This document shows positions 1-5,849 of a stretch of DNA of 6,477 nt, piece by piece. The position numbers and the translations under genes were made by a program. The notes beneath the pieces were generated by a model. The model did not search any database and was not told the DNA's origin. It saw only the letters and a program-made list of their open reading frames with translations. The stretch is from assembly GCA_947097635.1 (NCBI GenBank), contig CAMURW010000091.1, positions 1-6,477 of the forward strand. Reading direction: 5' to 3'. The DNA is from an uncultured Bacteroidales bacterium. GTDB lineage: Bacteria > Bacteroidota > Bacteroidia > Bacteroidales > P3. Each line of letters starts with the position of its first letter. The stretch's first letter is position 1.

Positions 1-60
1 ACGGAAAACCACAGCAGGCTCGCAAGGCAATATCCTTGTGAGCCTGCTGTGGTTTTCCGT
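1..60 (-). terminator. Long palindrome at the 3' end of ssrA, probable (bidirectional) terminator
   Basis: The two 21-base arms (1-21 and 40-60) are exact reverse complements, and pairing continues inward through gcaagg/ccttgt with one G-T position to a 6-base loop, so the whole 60 bp can fold into a hairpin of about 27 bp. The GC-rich core is flanked by AAAACC on one side and GGTTTT on the other, the layout of a two-way intrinsic terminator. It begins at the discriminator base of tmRNA, so it would stop transcription right behind ssrA. The palindrome reaches the window edge and may extend further. The G-T position is a G·U pair only in plus-strand RNA and an A·C mismatch in the ssrA-sense RNA. 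A repeat-element origin is the alternative. Confidence 0.6.
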
Positions 61-450
61 GGAGCTGGGCGGAATCGAACCGCCGTCCAAACAACTAACT
101 GATGCGTTTTCTACATGCTTATCCTGCGATTGATTGTAGGGCGTACCCCGGACACGGGCACCCAAGGCGCGCCTTAGCCTCTAAAATTTCATCGCAGCTT
201 CGAGACACCACTGCGACTATCCCTTTCTCACGAGCACCTCCTTGTCGACCAGCGAAGGGCCTGCTGGGCGGGAAGTGTCTTGTCGCCGCCACTGTGACGA
301 CGATTAAGCTAACTTACTATGCTTCGGTTAAGCAGCAAGAGCGTAGTTATTTTCGCCTATTACTTTTTTGCTTCCATTGTCAAGGCTGTTGAAGCGTGAG
401 CCTGCATGCTTGCACACCCATTATCATTGCTGTCAAAACCGATCAGCCCC
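60..450 (-). ncRNA. ssrA: tmRNA (transfer-messenger RNA)
   Basis: This RNA rescues ribosomes stalled on broken mRNAs: it enters the A site as alanyl-tRNA, then serves as a template for a degradation tag. Reading the minus strand, the 5' end GGGGCTGATC (from 450) pairs with the 3' CAGCTCC (67-61) as a 7-bp acceptor stem that contains a G3·U70 pair, the alanine identity element. The T arm reads GGCGGTTCGATTCCGCC, and base 60 gives an A discriminator. CCA is not encoded. The tag frame (357-328) is GGC GAA AAT AAC TAC GCT CTT GCT GCT followed by TAA, giving GENNYALAA, which with the charged Ala makes AGENNYALAA. The length, about 391 nt, is usual for one-piece tmRNA. A hairpin terminator lies behind it and tRNA-Asp in front on the same strand. 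Confidence 0.97.
328..357 (-). other. tmRNA proteolysis-tag reading frame (GENNYALAA)
   Basis: Nine sense codons and a TAA stop within ssrA. The resume codon is GGC and the tag ends in ALAA, the C-terminal signal recognised by ClpXP-type proteases. The A-rich, TAA-containing stretch just upstream of the resume codon is typical of the region that positions the ribosome on the tag frame. Confidence 0.93.
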
Positions 451-455
451 TGATG

Positions 456-463
456 TAAAGATA
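456..463 (-). promoter_or_regulatory. Possible ssrA -7 box between the tRNA-Asp terminator and ssrA
   Basis: On the minus strand TATCTTTA matches the Bacteroidetes -7 consensus TAnnTTTG at all but the last base, and ends 5 bases before the first base of mature tmRNA, the right distance for a start at or next to 450. No TTTG sits 19 bp further upstream; that position falls inside the tRNA-Asp terminator hairpin. Either ssrA has a weak promoter made from the terminator tail, or it is transcribed by read-through from the tRNA-Asp promoter. Confidence 0.4.
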
Positions 464-466
464 TAT

Positions 467-492
467 AAAAAAAGCCCTCCCTGGGAGAGCTT
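467..492 (-). terminator. Rho-independent terminator after tRNA-Asp
   Basis: On the minus strand, AAGCTCTCC and GGAGGGCTT (492-472) pair over 9 positions, including a T·G wobble, around a 3-base loop. The stem is followed by a run of T (seven counting the last two stem bases) and then ATATA. It lies 8 bases beyond the tRNA-Asp 3' end and 17 bases before the ssrA 5' end. Confidence 0.8.
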
Positions 493-499
493 CTTTCTG

Positions 500-574
500 C
501 GGTCCGGACGCGGCTCGAACGCGCGACCCCATGCGTGACAGGCATGTATTCTAACCAAACTGAACTACCGGACC
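500..574 (-). tRNA. tRNA-Asp (anticodon GTC)
   Basis: The minus strand gives a complete cloverleaf. The acceptor is GGTCCGG (574-568) with CCGGACC (507-501), and the discriminator G at 500 is the base expected for aspartate tRNAs. The anticodon stem-loop ATGCC-TGTCACG-CAT places GTC at 539-537. The T arm contains GCGCGTTCGAGCCGCG. CCA is not encoded and must be added. It has a perfect upstream promoter and its own terminator, so it is probably a single-gene unit, though some transcripts could run on into ssrA. Confidence 0.96.
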
Positions 575-618
575 CTCTGCAATTGTTTTCAAAGAACTCT
601 TTTCCTTAATTGCGGATG

Positions 619-649
619 CAAAAATACTACTTTTTCTGATACTGACAAA
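619..649 (-). promoter_or_regulatory. Bacteroidetes-type promoter for tRNA-Asp
   Basis: The minus strand has TTTG (649-646), exactly 19 bases, then TATTTTTG (626-619), a full match to the Bacteroidetes consensus TTTG-N19-TAnnTTTG read by the primary sigma factor of this phylum. The predicted start, around 611-614, leaves a leader of about 40 nt before the tRNA, to be removed by RNase P. Confidence 0.85.
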
Positions 650-786
650 ATATTTTTTTACAAAAAGAGTTGTTTTTCTCTCAAACTATTGGCTCTCAAT
701 ATTTTTTTGCAGAATATCTTTTTATTCCTTCCGACAAGGAGAACCCGTAAATTGCATTGGAAAACATATGCAAAGAGAAAAAATCG

Positions 787-794
787 TACCTTTG
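787..794 (+). promoter_or_regulatory. -7 box of the HAD hydrolase gene
   Basis: TACCTTTG followed by CA is a full match to TAnnTTTG, the form commonly seen in Prevotella and Bacteroides promoters. No good TTTG lies 19 bp upstream; a TTG at 757-759 is too far. The implied leader is about 85 nt and A-rich. The box lies inside the reading frame that extends upstream of the gene, which supports the start at 886 rather than any earlier one. Confidence 0.6.
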
Positions 795-885
795 CAGTGT
801 CGAAAGTGCAAAGAAAAAAAAGAAAACACGTTTTTCTTTCTATAAAACAGCATGTTATGGCATTATTAACACGAAAAAAAAAGAC

Positions 886-1518
886 ATGATTAAGAACATT
901 ATCTTCGACTTGGGCGGTGTCGTCCTGGATATATGCTACGAGAACATTGCAGAGGCTTTTGAGCGCCACTGCGTGAAAGGCACAGAATATTTTTATGGAC
1001 GCACTTTCCAAACGCCAGAAATGGATCTCTTCGAGACAGGGCGGATGAGCGTGGCGGACTTTCGCGACTATATACGCCGTATGACCCAGAGTCCTCTGAC
1101 GGACGACGCTATAGACGAGATTCTCAACGCTATCCTCATCGACGTGCCAGAGCCTAGGGTGACGATGCTGAAAAGGCTGAAGGGTCATTATGACGTATTC
1201 CTGTTTAGCAACACGAATCAGATAAACTACGACAGTTACACCCAGTCGCTGGACAGGAAATATGGATGCGACTTCTTCGCCGAGTGCTTCAAAGCCTGCT
1301 ATTTCTCGCACATCATGCATCTGCGAAAACCCGATCTGGAAGGATTCCGGCTCATCCTGGACGAGCAGCATCTGAAAGCCGACGAGACCCTCTTTATAGA
1401 CGACAATATCACCAATGTGGAGGCTGCTCGCCGTGCGGGTCTCAGAGGCCATCATCTGAAAGAGGGTGATGTCACTTCTCTTTTCGATGAAAGGGGAATG
1501 TTGAATATAGCGCCCTAG
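886..1518 (+). CDS. HAD-superfamily hydrolase (phosphatase), YihX-like
   Basis: A 210-residue protein with the four HAD motifs in order: motif I FDLGGVV with the nucleophile Asp8; motif II FLFSNT with Ser108; motif III Lys148 in LRKPD; motif IV FIDDN with Asp172 and Asp173, which hold the Mg2+ ion. The helical cap at roughly residues 15-95 is the type placed between motifs I and II (subfamily IA). Where classical HAD phosphatases have DxD this protein has D-L-G; the same replacement is known in the group that includes E. coli YihX, a sugar-phosphate phosphatase, so it is not evidence of inactivity. The substrate cannot be read from sequence. The reading frame is open back to 757, but the first ATG is at 886, behind an A-rich leader with no Shine-Dalgarno match. 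It is cytoplasmic, appears monocistronic, and is followed by an IS remnant rather than a clear terminator. Confidence 0.9.
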   Translation: MIKNIIFDLGGVVLDICYENIAEAFERHCVKGTEYFYGRTFQTPEMDLFETGRMSVADFRDYIRRMTQSPLTDDAIDEILNAILIDVPEPRVTMLKRLKGHYDVFLFSNTNQINYDSYTQSLDRKYGCDFFAECFKACYFSHIMHLRKPDLEGFRLILDEQHLKADETLFIDDNITNVEAARRAGLRGHHLKEGDVTSLFDERGMLNIAP

Positions 1519-1580
1519 CGGCTCAGTAGAAAAAGGTGTGGAAATTTCTGTAATTAATATATTTTTATTTCCTGTGCATT

Positions 1581-1784
1581 ATGGAAGAAAAATATCTATC
1601 TCAGTTAGCCGAGTGCGTTTTACCCAAGGATGTATTGTCTTATTTCTCTATAGTTAACATAGAACAAAGCTCTTCACTATTGCGCATTCATCTTGACGAG
1701 AAGATGGAAAGAGACCTTTCAGATGATCTTCATTTTGAATCAAAAGGCTTTATGGCTGCCGTTGAAGTGACTGACTTTCCTTAA
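1581..1784 (+). pseudogene. Truncated transposase N-terminal ORF (ISAon1 family type)
   Basis: A 67-codon frame beginning MEEKYLSQLAECVLPKDVL and ending in ESKGFMAAVEVTDFP. This resembles what I recall as the separate N-terminal-region protein of ISAon1-family elements in Bacteroides and Prevotella, including the conserved stretch with FESKGFMA and VTDFP. In intact copies the protein continues after DFP into a basic, Arg-rich segment; here a TAA follows at once. The break coincides with the point where transposase C-terminal sequence begins in the -1 frame. It is probably not functional by itself. Identification is from memory of the family. Confidence 0.6.
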
Positions 1785-1996
1785 ATGCAAAAATAAAACT
1801 CTTCAGGGCTAACTTAAGGGGAGTTGTGGACAAAAGTTTCTTCCTTTTTAGGCGTGCTAAACAATATGCTTATCCCCACGAAATATCTACTGACCCCAAA
1901 AGAAGCCTGCTCCTCTTTGCTATACGACAAAAGCACAGCCGACTATCTCAGTCGGCTGAACCATTTATAACCTATAAAATTATGAGAACTTTCTAA
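1775..1996 (+). pseudogene. C-terminal remnant of ISAon1-type transposase
   Basis: In the frame beginning at 1784 the DNA reads NAKIKLFRANLRGVVD, then FFLFR, then AKQYAYPH, and stays open to TAA at 1994-1996. This resembles the conserved end of ISAon1/ISL3-like transposases, where a SFNAKIK-like segment, RGV and FFLFRL lie behind the last catalytic residue. All upstream catalytic sequence is missing and there is no start codon for the frame. It lies in the -1 frame relative to the N-terminal fragment, as expected for an element that encodes its transposase in two overlapping frames. The tail beyond YAYPH is not recognised and may be the element's non-coding end. Confidence 0.55.
1936..1958 (-). 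terminator. Hairpin downstream of rpsT, probable terminator
   Basis: CAGCCGAC (1936-1943) and GTCGGCTG (1951-1958) are perfect 8-base inverted repeats with a 7-base loop. On the minus strand the stem is followed by TGCTTTTG, a modest T-rich tail. It lies about 58 bases beyond the rpsT stop and is the only strong hairpin there. It falls within the IS remnant, so termination of rpsT may use sequence brought in by the element. The weak T tract limits confidence. Confidence 0.5.
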
Positions 1997-2015
1997 TGTG
2001 GGAAAACAATTACAT

Positions 2016-2267
2016 TTACATTGCATTCACTTTCTTCATCAGCTTGGACTTCAGGTTTGATGCTTTGTTCTTGTGGATAACAGAACGTTTCGCCAATTTG
2101 TCGATGATGGAGAGCATTTTCGGCAGTTTCTCAGTAGCAGTATCCTTGTCCTCTAAGGCTCTGAAGTCACGGAGGGCGTTGCGCATCGTCTTGGCGTAAT
2201 ATCTGTTTTCGACTCTTTTCTTTTCGCTAGAGCGAATTCTTTTCTTAGCAGAATTGTGGTGTGCCAT
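2016..2267 (-). CDS. rpsT: 30S ribosomal protein S20
   Basis: An 83-residue, strongly basic, helix-rich protein beginning MAHHNSAKKRIRSSEKKR and containing RNALRDFR and IHKNKASNLKSKL, the usual S20 signatures; the length is normal for the family. S20 binds 16S rRNA early in assembly of the small subunit. The frame is open upstream through the tRNA-Glu gene, but the S20 N-terminus (MAHHN) fixes the start at 2267, preceded by AAAGAG, a partial Shine-Dalgarno match. tRNA-Glu ends only 30 bases upstream on the same strand with no promoter between them, so the two are almost certainly co-transcribed and separated by tRNA 3' processing. E. coli S20 represses its own translation; nothing in this short leader shows whether that happens here. 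Confidence 0.97.
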   Translation of the reverse strand: MAHHNSAKKRIRSSEKKRVENRYYAKTMRNALRDFRALEDKDTATEKLPKMLSIIDKLAKRSVIHKNKASNLKSKLMKKVNAM

Positions 2268-2297
2268 CTCTTTATTAATAATCTTTCTTTGAATTTG

Positions 2298-2372
2298 TAG
2301 TCCGAGCGGGATTCGAACCCGCGATTTTGAGAATGAAAATCTCACGTCCTGGGCCAACTAGACGATCGGACC
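2298..2372 (-). tRNA. tRNA-Glu (anticodon TTC)
   Basis: On the minus strand the acceptor GGTCCGA (2372-2366) pairs with TCGGACT (2305-2299), with G·U at the first position and A as discriminator. The D arm reads GTCTAGTTGG and GGAC. The anticodon stem TGAGA/TCTCA encloses TTTTCAT, giving TTC at 2337-2335. The T arm is GCGGGTTCGAATCCCGC. CCA is not encoded. It precedes rpsT in one transcript. Confidence 0.96.
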
Positions 2373-2395
2373 ACTTAACTTTGAATCAGTGACTT

Positions 2396-2417
2396 AAAAA
2401 GATTTTAACATCTTTTT
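2396..2417 (-). other. AT-rich hairpin in the tRNA-Glu/rpsT leader
   Basis: On the minus strand AAAAAGAT and ATCTTTTT form a perfect 8-bp stem with a 6-base loop, between the promoter and the tRNA 5' end. The T run is part of the stem, and the stem is weak, so it is more likely a leader structure than a real terminator. Confidence 0.4.
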
Positions 2418-2436
2418 CTTTCGCTGTTTCGAGTTG

Positions 2437-2467
2437 CAAAATTACACACATTTTTTTAATTGACAAA
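2437..2467 (-). promoter_or_regulatory. Bacteroidetes-type promoter for tRNA-Glu and rpsT
   Basis: The minus strand has TTTG (2467-2464), 19 bases, then TAATTTTG (2444-2437), a full match to TTTG-N19-TAnnTTTG. The predicted start lies near 2430, about 58 bases ahead of the tRNA. A tract of nine A on this strand directly upstream of TTTG could act as an UP-like element, as expected of a strongly expressed stable-RNA promoter. Confidence 0.85.
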
Positions 2468-2515
2468 TTTTTTTTTCACTTTCACCATTCTGCCACCTCT
2501 TGCGTACGGGGGATA

Positions 2516-3190
2516 TTAGTCTGTATCTGCTTGAAAACGAAATCCTAAACGTTTGGCTGTGATCATGGATTTTTTATCGAAATTGTTTCGCATTTCACCT
2601 ACAGTCACCATCTTCACTTCGTCGTAGGGAGGTGTAAGTAAATCAAAATTGGTGGTGTATTCAACGGAACTCTCTATGATGCTCAGCACGCTTTCGGGGG
2701 TTATGGTGCTGGTGCCAAAGTTGTTGTATAGCATTCCCAGTTCCCTTTTTCCTTCAATGAAATAATGCTTCTCGTGATTGATGAAGATGCGACCTATTAG
2801 GTAGCCCAAATCATTGTCGCGGGCGTAACTGAAACTGTCGGATAGGAAGTTGTAGATATGTATGACACCGCAGTAGCTGCGGTTCGTATTTTCGCGTATG
2901 TAGGGCGATTTCATCACTTCGTGGTTACGCGAGAACTCGAACACGTTGCTGTGCATCATGAAAATGAGGATGTCGCCAGCGAACTGCATCTCGAACTCGA
3001 AATCGCCTCGGTCGGTGTATTCAAACTGCACGTCGCGTTGCTCGTTTTGTGCACTTTCCTTGAAAAGGTTGGTGATTTGGTGTGTAGTGCTGCGGAAGAG
3101 TTCGAAGCTCTCTTTGGTAGCATTGTATACCTTTTTCTTGAGGTCGCTCTTATCGAAGACCAGTGTCTTCAAGCTTTCATTCAATTCCAT
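2516..3190 (-). CDS. Uncharacterised conserved protein, 224 residues
   Basis: I cannot assign a function. The protein starts MELNESLKTLVFDKSDLKKK and is soluble-looking, with no signal peptide or membrane segment. It is rich in charged and aromatic residues, with a helical N-terminal part (about 1-55), a central part that alternates strands (FEYTDRGDFEFEMQFAGDILIFMMHSNVFEF, about 60-90, split here only by mention), then DNDLGYLIGRIFINHEKHYFIEGKRELG (about 124-151) and a C-terminal region with LTPPYDEVK and KRLGFRF. Similar proteins seem to be widespread in Bacteroidetes, but that is memory and not a search. The frame extends upstream only through a TTG; 3190 is the first ATG. It follows comEC by 120 bases on the same strand, so it could be co-transcribed. 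The gap has a TTTTTG-containing stretch but no good promoter. Confidence 0.75.
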   Translation of the reverse strand: MELNESLKTLVFDKSDLKKKVYNATKESFELFRSTTHQITNLFKESAQNEQRDVQFEYTDRGDFEFEMQFAGDILIFMMHSNVFEFSRNHEVMKSPYIRENTNRSYCGVIHIYNFLSDSFSYARDNDLGYLIGRIFINHEKHYFIEGKRELGMLYNNFGTSTITPESVLSIIESSVEYTTNFDLLTPPYDEVKMVTVGEMRNNFDKKSMITAKRLGFRFQADTD

Positions 3191-3310
3191 CGTATGTTTA
3201 ATCTTAACATTACACCTATATTGTATTATTTTACGCAAAAAGGTGACATTTATTGTGTGGGAAGGGCAGAGAAAATCGGTAACAGGGGGCTGCTTTCTTC
3301 AGCACCACGT

Positions 3311-5506
3311 TCACCTGTTGTGTGCCTTCATCACCCAGGCTCCCTCTTGTGAAACGTCGTGACAAGGGATTCCCAGCTGCTGGCATTCTTCTATCCTGGT
3401 CTGGCGTGAACTACGGGAGAGGCTGGAAGCCAGCACGATAGTGTCGAAGTCGAATAGCTGCGTCAACTCGGGTACAGAGACATAGGCGTAATCGGCAAGC
3501 ACAACATACTGCACGCGCAGACGAGGCGGCAAATTTCGCTGATGGCGAACAATGTGCCGCAGTTCATAACTGTTGGAATGCACCACTATCGCAATCCTGG
3601 TAGCGCCTAATGACAGAAAGCGTGGTAGAGACGCCACCTTGCGTTGATGCACCTGATGGCAGACCTCGCAGCCCTGCACTTGGAAGTCCACGCGGGAAGG
3701 TTGCGCGGCAGTGGCGCTGTCGCAGTACAGCACTCCGCTGTGGCCTTGCACCATCTCCAAAGCGGTGCGGCTTCCAGTGTCGTAGCACACCAGCAGATGC
3801 TGGTGTCCGAAAGAGAGGCTCCTTATCGCAACGTAGCAGGACATAGCAAGTAGTGCCGCCAGCGACAACAGAGGCAATATTCGCTGGTTGCGTCGTCCCT
3901 GTGGCAATTCCAGCAGCAACGCCCTTGTTCTCCCCTGCGTCCACAAGATGACCATCAGCACTGCCACACCCATCAGCAGTGCCATAGGAAGGTCGAAATA
4001 GATGCTTTGCAGCATTGCGTGCGGCAACGACGACACCCACCCGGTCACCGCCGCCACGCCTTTAAGTTCCACCCCTAGTAGCCAGCCTGCGGCGTGGAAA
4101 GCCCATGTCCACCAGCTTATTAGCATCATTACCAGCGCAGTAGCCAGCAGCACAGTGGCAAAAGGCACAATGGTGATATTGGCAACGACAAAGTAGAGTG
4201 GAAACTGATGAAAATAGTATAGCACCAACGGCAACGTGGAAAGTTGCGCTGCGGTGGTGACACACAGCAGATTCCACACTTTGGCGAAGAACCATGGTGC
4301 CAGATGGTCCTGAAACTGGGCCCCTTGCGCCATTTTTTGCAAAGTGGGAGCAAGGGTAACGATGCCTATCACCGCAGCGTAGGAGAGCTGAAAGCCGACA
4401 TCGAACAGCACAAGCGGACGTGCTAGCAGCAGGATGAGCGCACTTACAGCGACGCTGTTCAGCACAGGAGGTTTGGAGAAGAACAGCTCGCCCACTATTA
4501 TGCAAGAGAACATAATGCCTGCGCGACAGGTGCTAGGTGCCATGCCTGTGAGGATTACAAACGCCCACGTGCCGGCCAGTTGCACCACGCTTATCCACAT
4601 GTAGCCTCGCCTTCTCACGCAAAACGGCTTTAGGCACCAGCCTATCAGCCATGCCACTATGCCTACGTGTAGTCCGCTGACACACAGCAGATGCGTTATG
4701 CCGGCATCGCGAAACTGCGCCTGTGTCTCCTCATCCACGTCGTCCTTCCATCCCAGCAGCAATGCCTCTGCCACCCCTTGCTGTGCTGCTGTGAGACGGG
4801 ACTGCCGCATACGTTTCAGCATTGTGCCTCGCCAGTGTGCCACCATAGTACGCCAGCCTTTCGCATCGTGGCATAGCACCACGTATTCCGTGTCGTCCAC
4901 GAAGGCCTGATACAGAACGCCTCTACACGAAAGGTAACGCCTGTAGTTGAATTGTCCGGGGTTGGTGGCCATCGAGGGCGGACTTGGACTGCAGCACAGC
5001 AACAAATGGTCGCCTGGTTGCACGCTTGCGGCTTTTGGCGTGTTCTTCAGCATTAGCATCAACATGCCGCTTGTCTTCTGCATTTCGCCTGTCCCGTTCT
5101 GCGCTGCCAGCACTGTCGCAGTCACTTTCAGGGTCGTGCGGCCGTGTTGTGGCAAGTCTGTTACCCTCGCGTGCAGCACGGTAGCCTTTCTTGTCGGCCT
5201 TATCTGCTGCCCGTTGGCACGTCCCTCTGCCGCTGTCAGCAACTTGCCGAAATAGTCTTTTTCCTGTCCGGGCATGCGCACCTGTGCCAGTCCGTAGCCC
5301 AATGCCATGAAAGCCAGCAGCAGTTGAAGGGTGAACTGTGATGTCATACCGCCTCTCCTGTTGCGTGTCCATGGCAGCAACAACAGCATCAAGGCACACA
5401 CACCCATTGTCCATCCCCACGAGGATGAGGGCAACAGCACCTGCAGCACTATTCCTGCCGCCAGGGGCAACACTGCCAGCCATATAGGGTCTCGAAAGCG
5501 CAACAT
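3311..5506 (-). CDS. comEC: ComEC/Rec2-family DNA-uptake channel
   Basis: A 731-residue polytopic inner-membrane protein that passes single-stranded DNA into the cytoplasm during natural transformation. Three hydrophobic segments lie near the N-terminus (about 8-26, 31-46 and 57-76). A soluble OB-like domain (DUF4131 type, about 100-210) ends in NPGQFNYRRYL (182-192). The Competence domain (about 235-525) carries the family marks HLLCVSGLHVG (272-282), PSTCRAG (324-330) and DVGFQLSYAA (369-378), and many membrane helices. The last ~165 residues lack the HxHxDH metal-binding motif of the metallo-beta-lactamase domain found at the end of many ComEC proteins; as far as I recall, Bacteroidetes homologues usually have such a reduced tail. 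The first ATG at 5506 follows a -7 box at 5533-5540. Whether this organism is transformable cannot be told from here. Confidence 0.93.
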   Translation of the reverse strand: MLRFRDPIWLAVLPLAAGIVLQVLLPSSSWGWTMGVCALMLLLLPWTRNRRGGMTSQFTLQLLLAFMALGYGLAQVRMPGQEKDYFGKLLTAAEGRANGQQIRPTRKATVLHARVTDLPQHGRTTLKVTATVLAAQNGTGEMQKTSGMLMLMLKNTPKAASVQPGDHLLLCCSPSPPSMATNPGQFNYRRYLSCRGVLYQAFVDDTEYVVLCHDAKGWRTMVAHWRGTMLKRMRQSRLTAAQQGVAEALLLGWKDDVDEETQAQFRDAGITHLLCVSGLHVGIVAWLIGWCLKPFCVRRRGYMWISVVQLAGTWAFVILTGMAPSTCRAGIMFSCIIVGELFFSKPPVLNSVAVSALILLLARPLVLFDVGFQLSYAAVIGIVTLAPTLQKMAQGAQFQDHLAPWFFAKVWNLLCVTTAAQLSTLPLVLYYFHQFPLYFVVANITIVPFATVLLATALVMMLISWWTWAFHAAGWLLGVELKGVAAVTGWVSSLPHAMLQSIYFDLPMALLMGVAVLMVILWTQGRTRALLLELPQGRRNQRILPLLSLAALLAMSCYVAIRSLSFGHQHLLVCYDTGSRTALEMVQGHSGVLYCDSATAAQPSRVDFQVQGCEVCHQVHQRKVASLPRFLSLGATRIAIVVHSNSYELRHIVRHQRNLPPRLRVQYVVLADYAYVSVPELTQLFDFDTIVLASSLSRSSRQTRIEECQQLGIPCHDVSQEGAWVMKAHNR

Positions 5507-5532
5507 AGCGTGGGGACGTCATATTTCATCCG

Positions 5533-5563
5533 CAAAAGTACTAGTTTTTCTTCAATTATCAGG
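5533..5563 (-). promoter_or_regulatory. Promoter of comEC
   Basis: On the minus strand TACTTTTG (5540-5533) matches TAnnTTTG fully. Exactly 19 bases upstream is CCTG (5563-5560), which keeps only TG of the -33 TTTG. The leader before the comEC start would be only about 20 bases and has no Shine-Dalgarno match. Confidence 0.6.
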
Positions 5564-5664
5564 AAAATAAGTTCCAGGAGCTGGCAGGCTGCCTCTAGCG
5601 CCATCGCGGAAAGACAATGCTGCCACCTGTATATCAGCCACTTTCTCCGTCATGAAAGTATCCT

Positions 5665-5713
5665 AAAAAATGGGCCTTATGGCCTGCTTGATGGCCTGCT
5701 TTCGTGCAAGCAG
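5665..5713 (-). terminator. Possible terminator with preceding hairpin
   Basis: Read on the minus strand, CTGCTT/AAGCAG (5713-5696) can form a 6-bp hairpin. Then GGCC-ATAA-GGCC (5684-5673) forms a short 4-bp stem, with six T at 5670-5665. The last stem is short for an intrinsic terminator. What it would terminate is unclear: there is no gene directly upstream on this strand except the distant Sir2 gene, whose transcript would have to cross the whole repeat region. Confidence 0.3.
5680..5702. repeat. Short tandem duplication (ATGGCCTGCTT, two copies)
   Basis: ATGGCCTGCTT begins at 5679-5680 (TATGGCCTGCTT) and again at 5691 (ATGGCCTGCTT) with almost no gap. It overlaps the terminator-like stem, so the stem's GGCC may have been produced by duplication. 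Confidence 0.5.
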
Positions 5714-5849
5714 CGTGTACAACATGATTTTCATATCCTTAAATTCCGCAAGCAAAAATTTTGCGTAATTTTGTAACATGGTTATTGCCATGCACTACAT
5801 CTCGCGTCCACCTTGTAGCGCATCCGCGTCTTGCTTGCGCCAGGCCTAG

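Larger units (their letters stand above)
1541..1996 (+). mobile_element. Internally deleted ISAon1-type insertion sequence remnant
   Basis: This stretch holds the beginning of a transposase N-terminal ORF (1581-1784) and the end of the transposase proper (about 1784-1996) with nothing between them, so about a kilobase of catalytic sequence appears to be missing (size inferred from the family, not measured). Possible terminal repeats are gaaatttct (1541-1549) and, inverted, agaactttct (1985-1994), matching at 8 of 9 positions. The boundaries are therefore tentative, and no target-site duplication was established. It occupies the convergent gap between the HAD gene and rpsT and damages no neighbour. 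Confidence 0.55.

Noticed and set aside
102..392. Open frame of about 96 codons on the plus strand
   Set aside because: It lies antisense to tmRNA, whose structure and tag explain the sequence; composition is not protein-like.
658..1455. Long open frame opposite the HAD gene (265 codons, minus strand)
   Set aside because: Mirror frame of a gene with all four HAD motifs; its own translation shows no family features and it runs into the AT-rich promoter region.
1862..1970. 34-codon frame starting ATG at 1866
   Set aside because: It overlaps the transposase C-terminal remnant in another frame and ends in the hairpin region; no independent support.
4923..5522. 199-codon frame overlapping the comEC start
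   Set aside because: Same strand, different frame; low-complexity Arg/Ala-rich translation typical of a shadow of a GC-rich gene.
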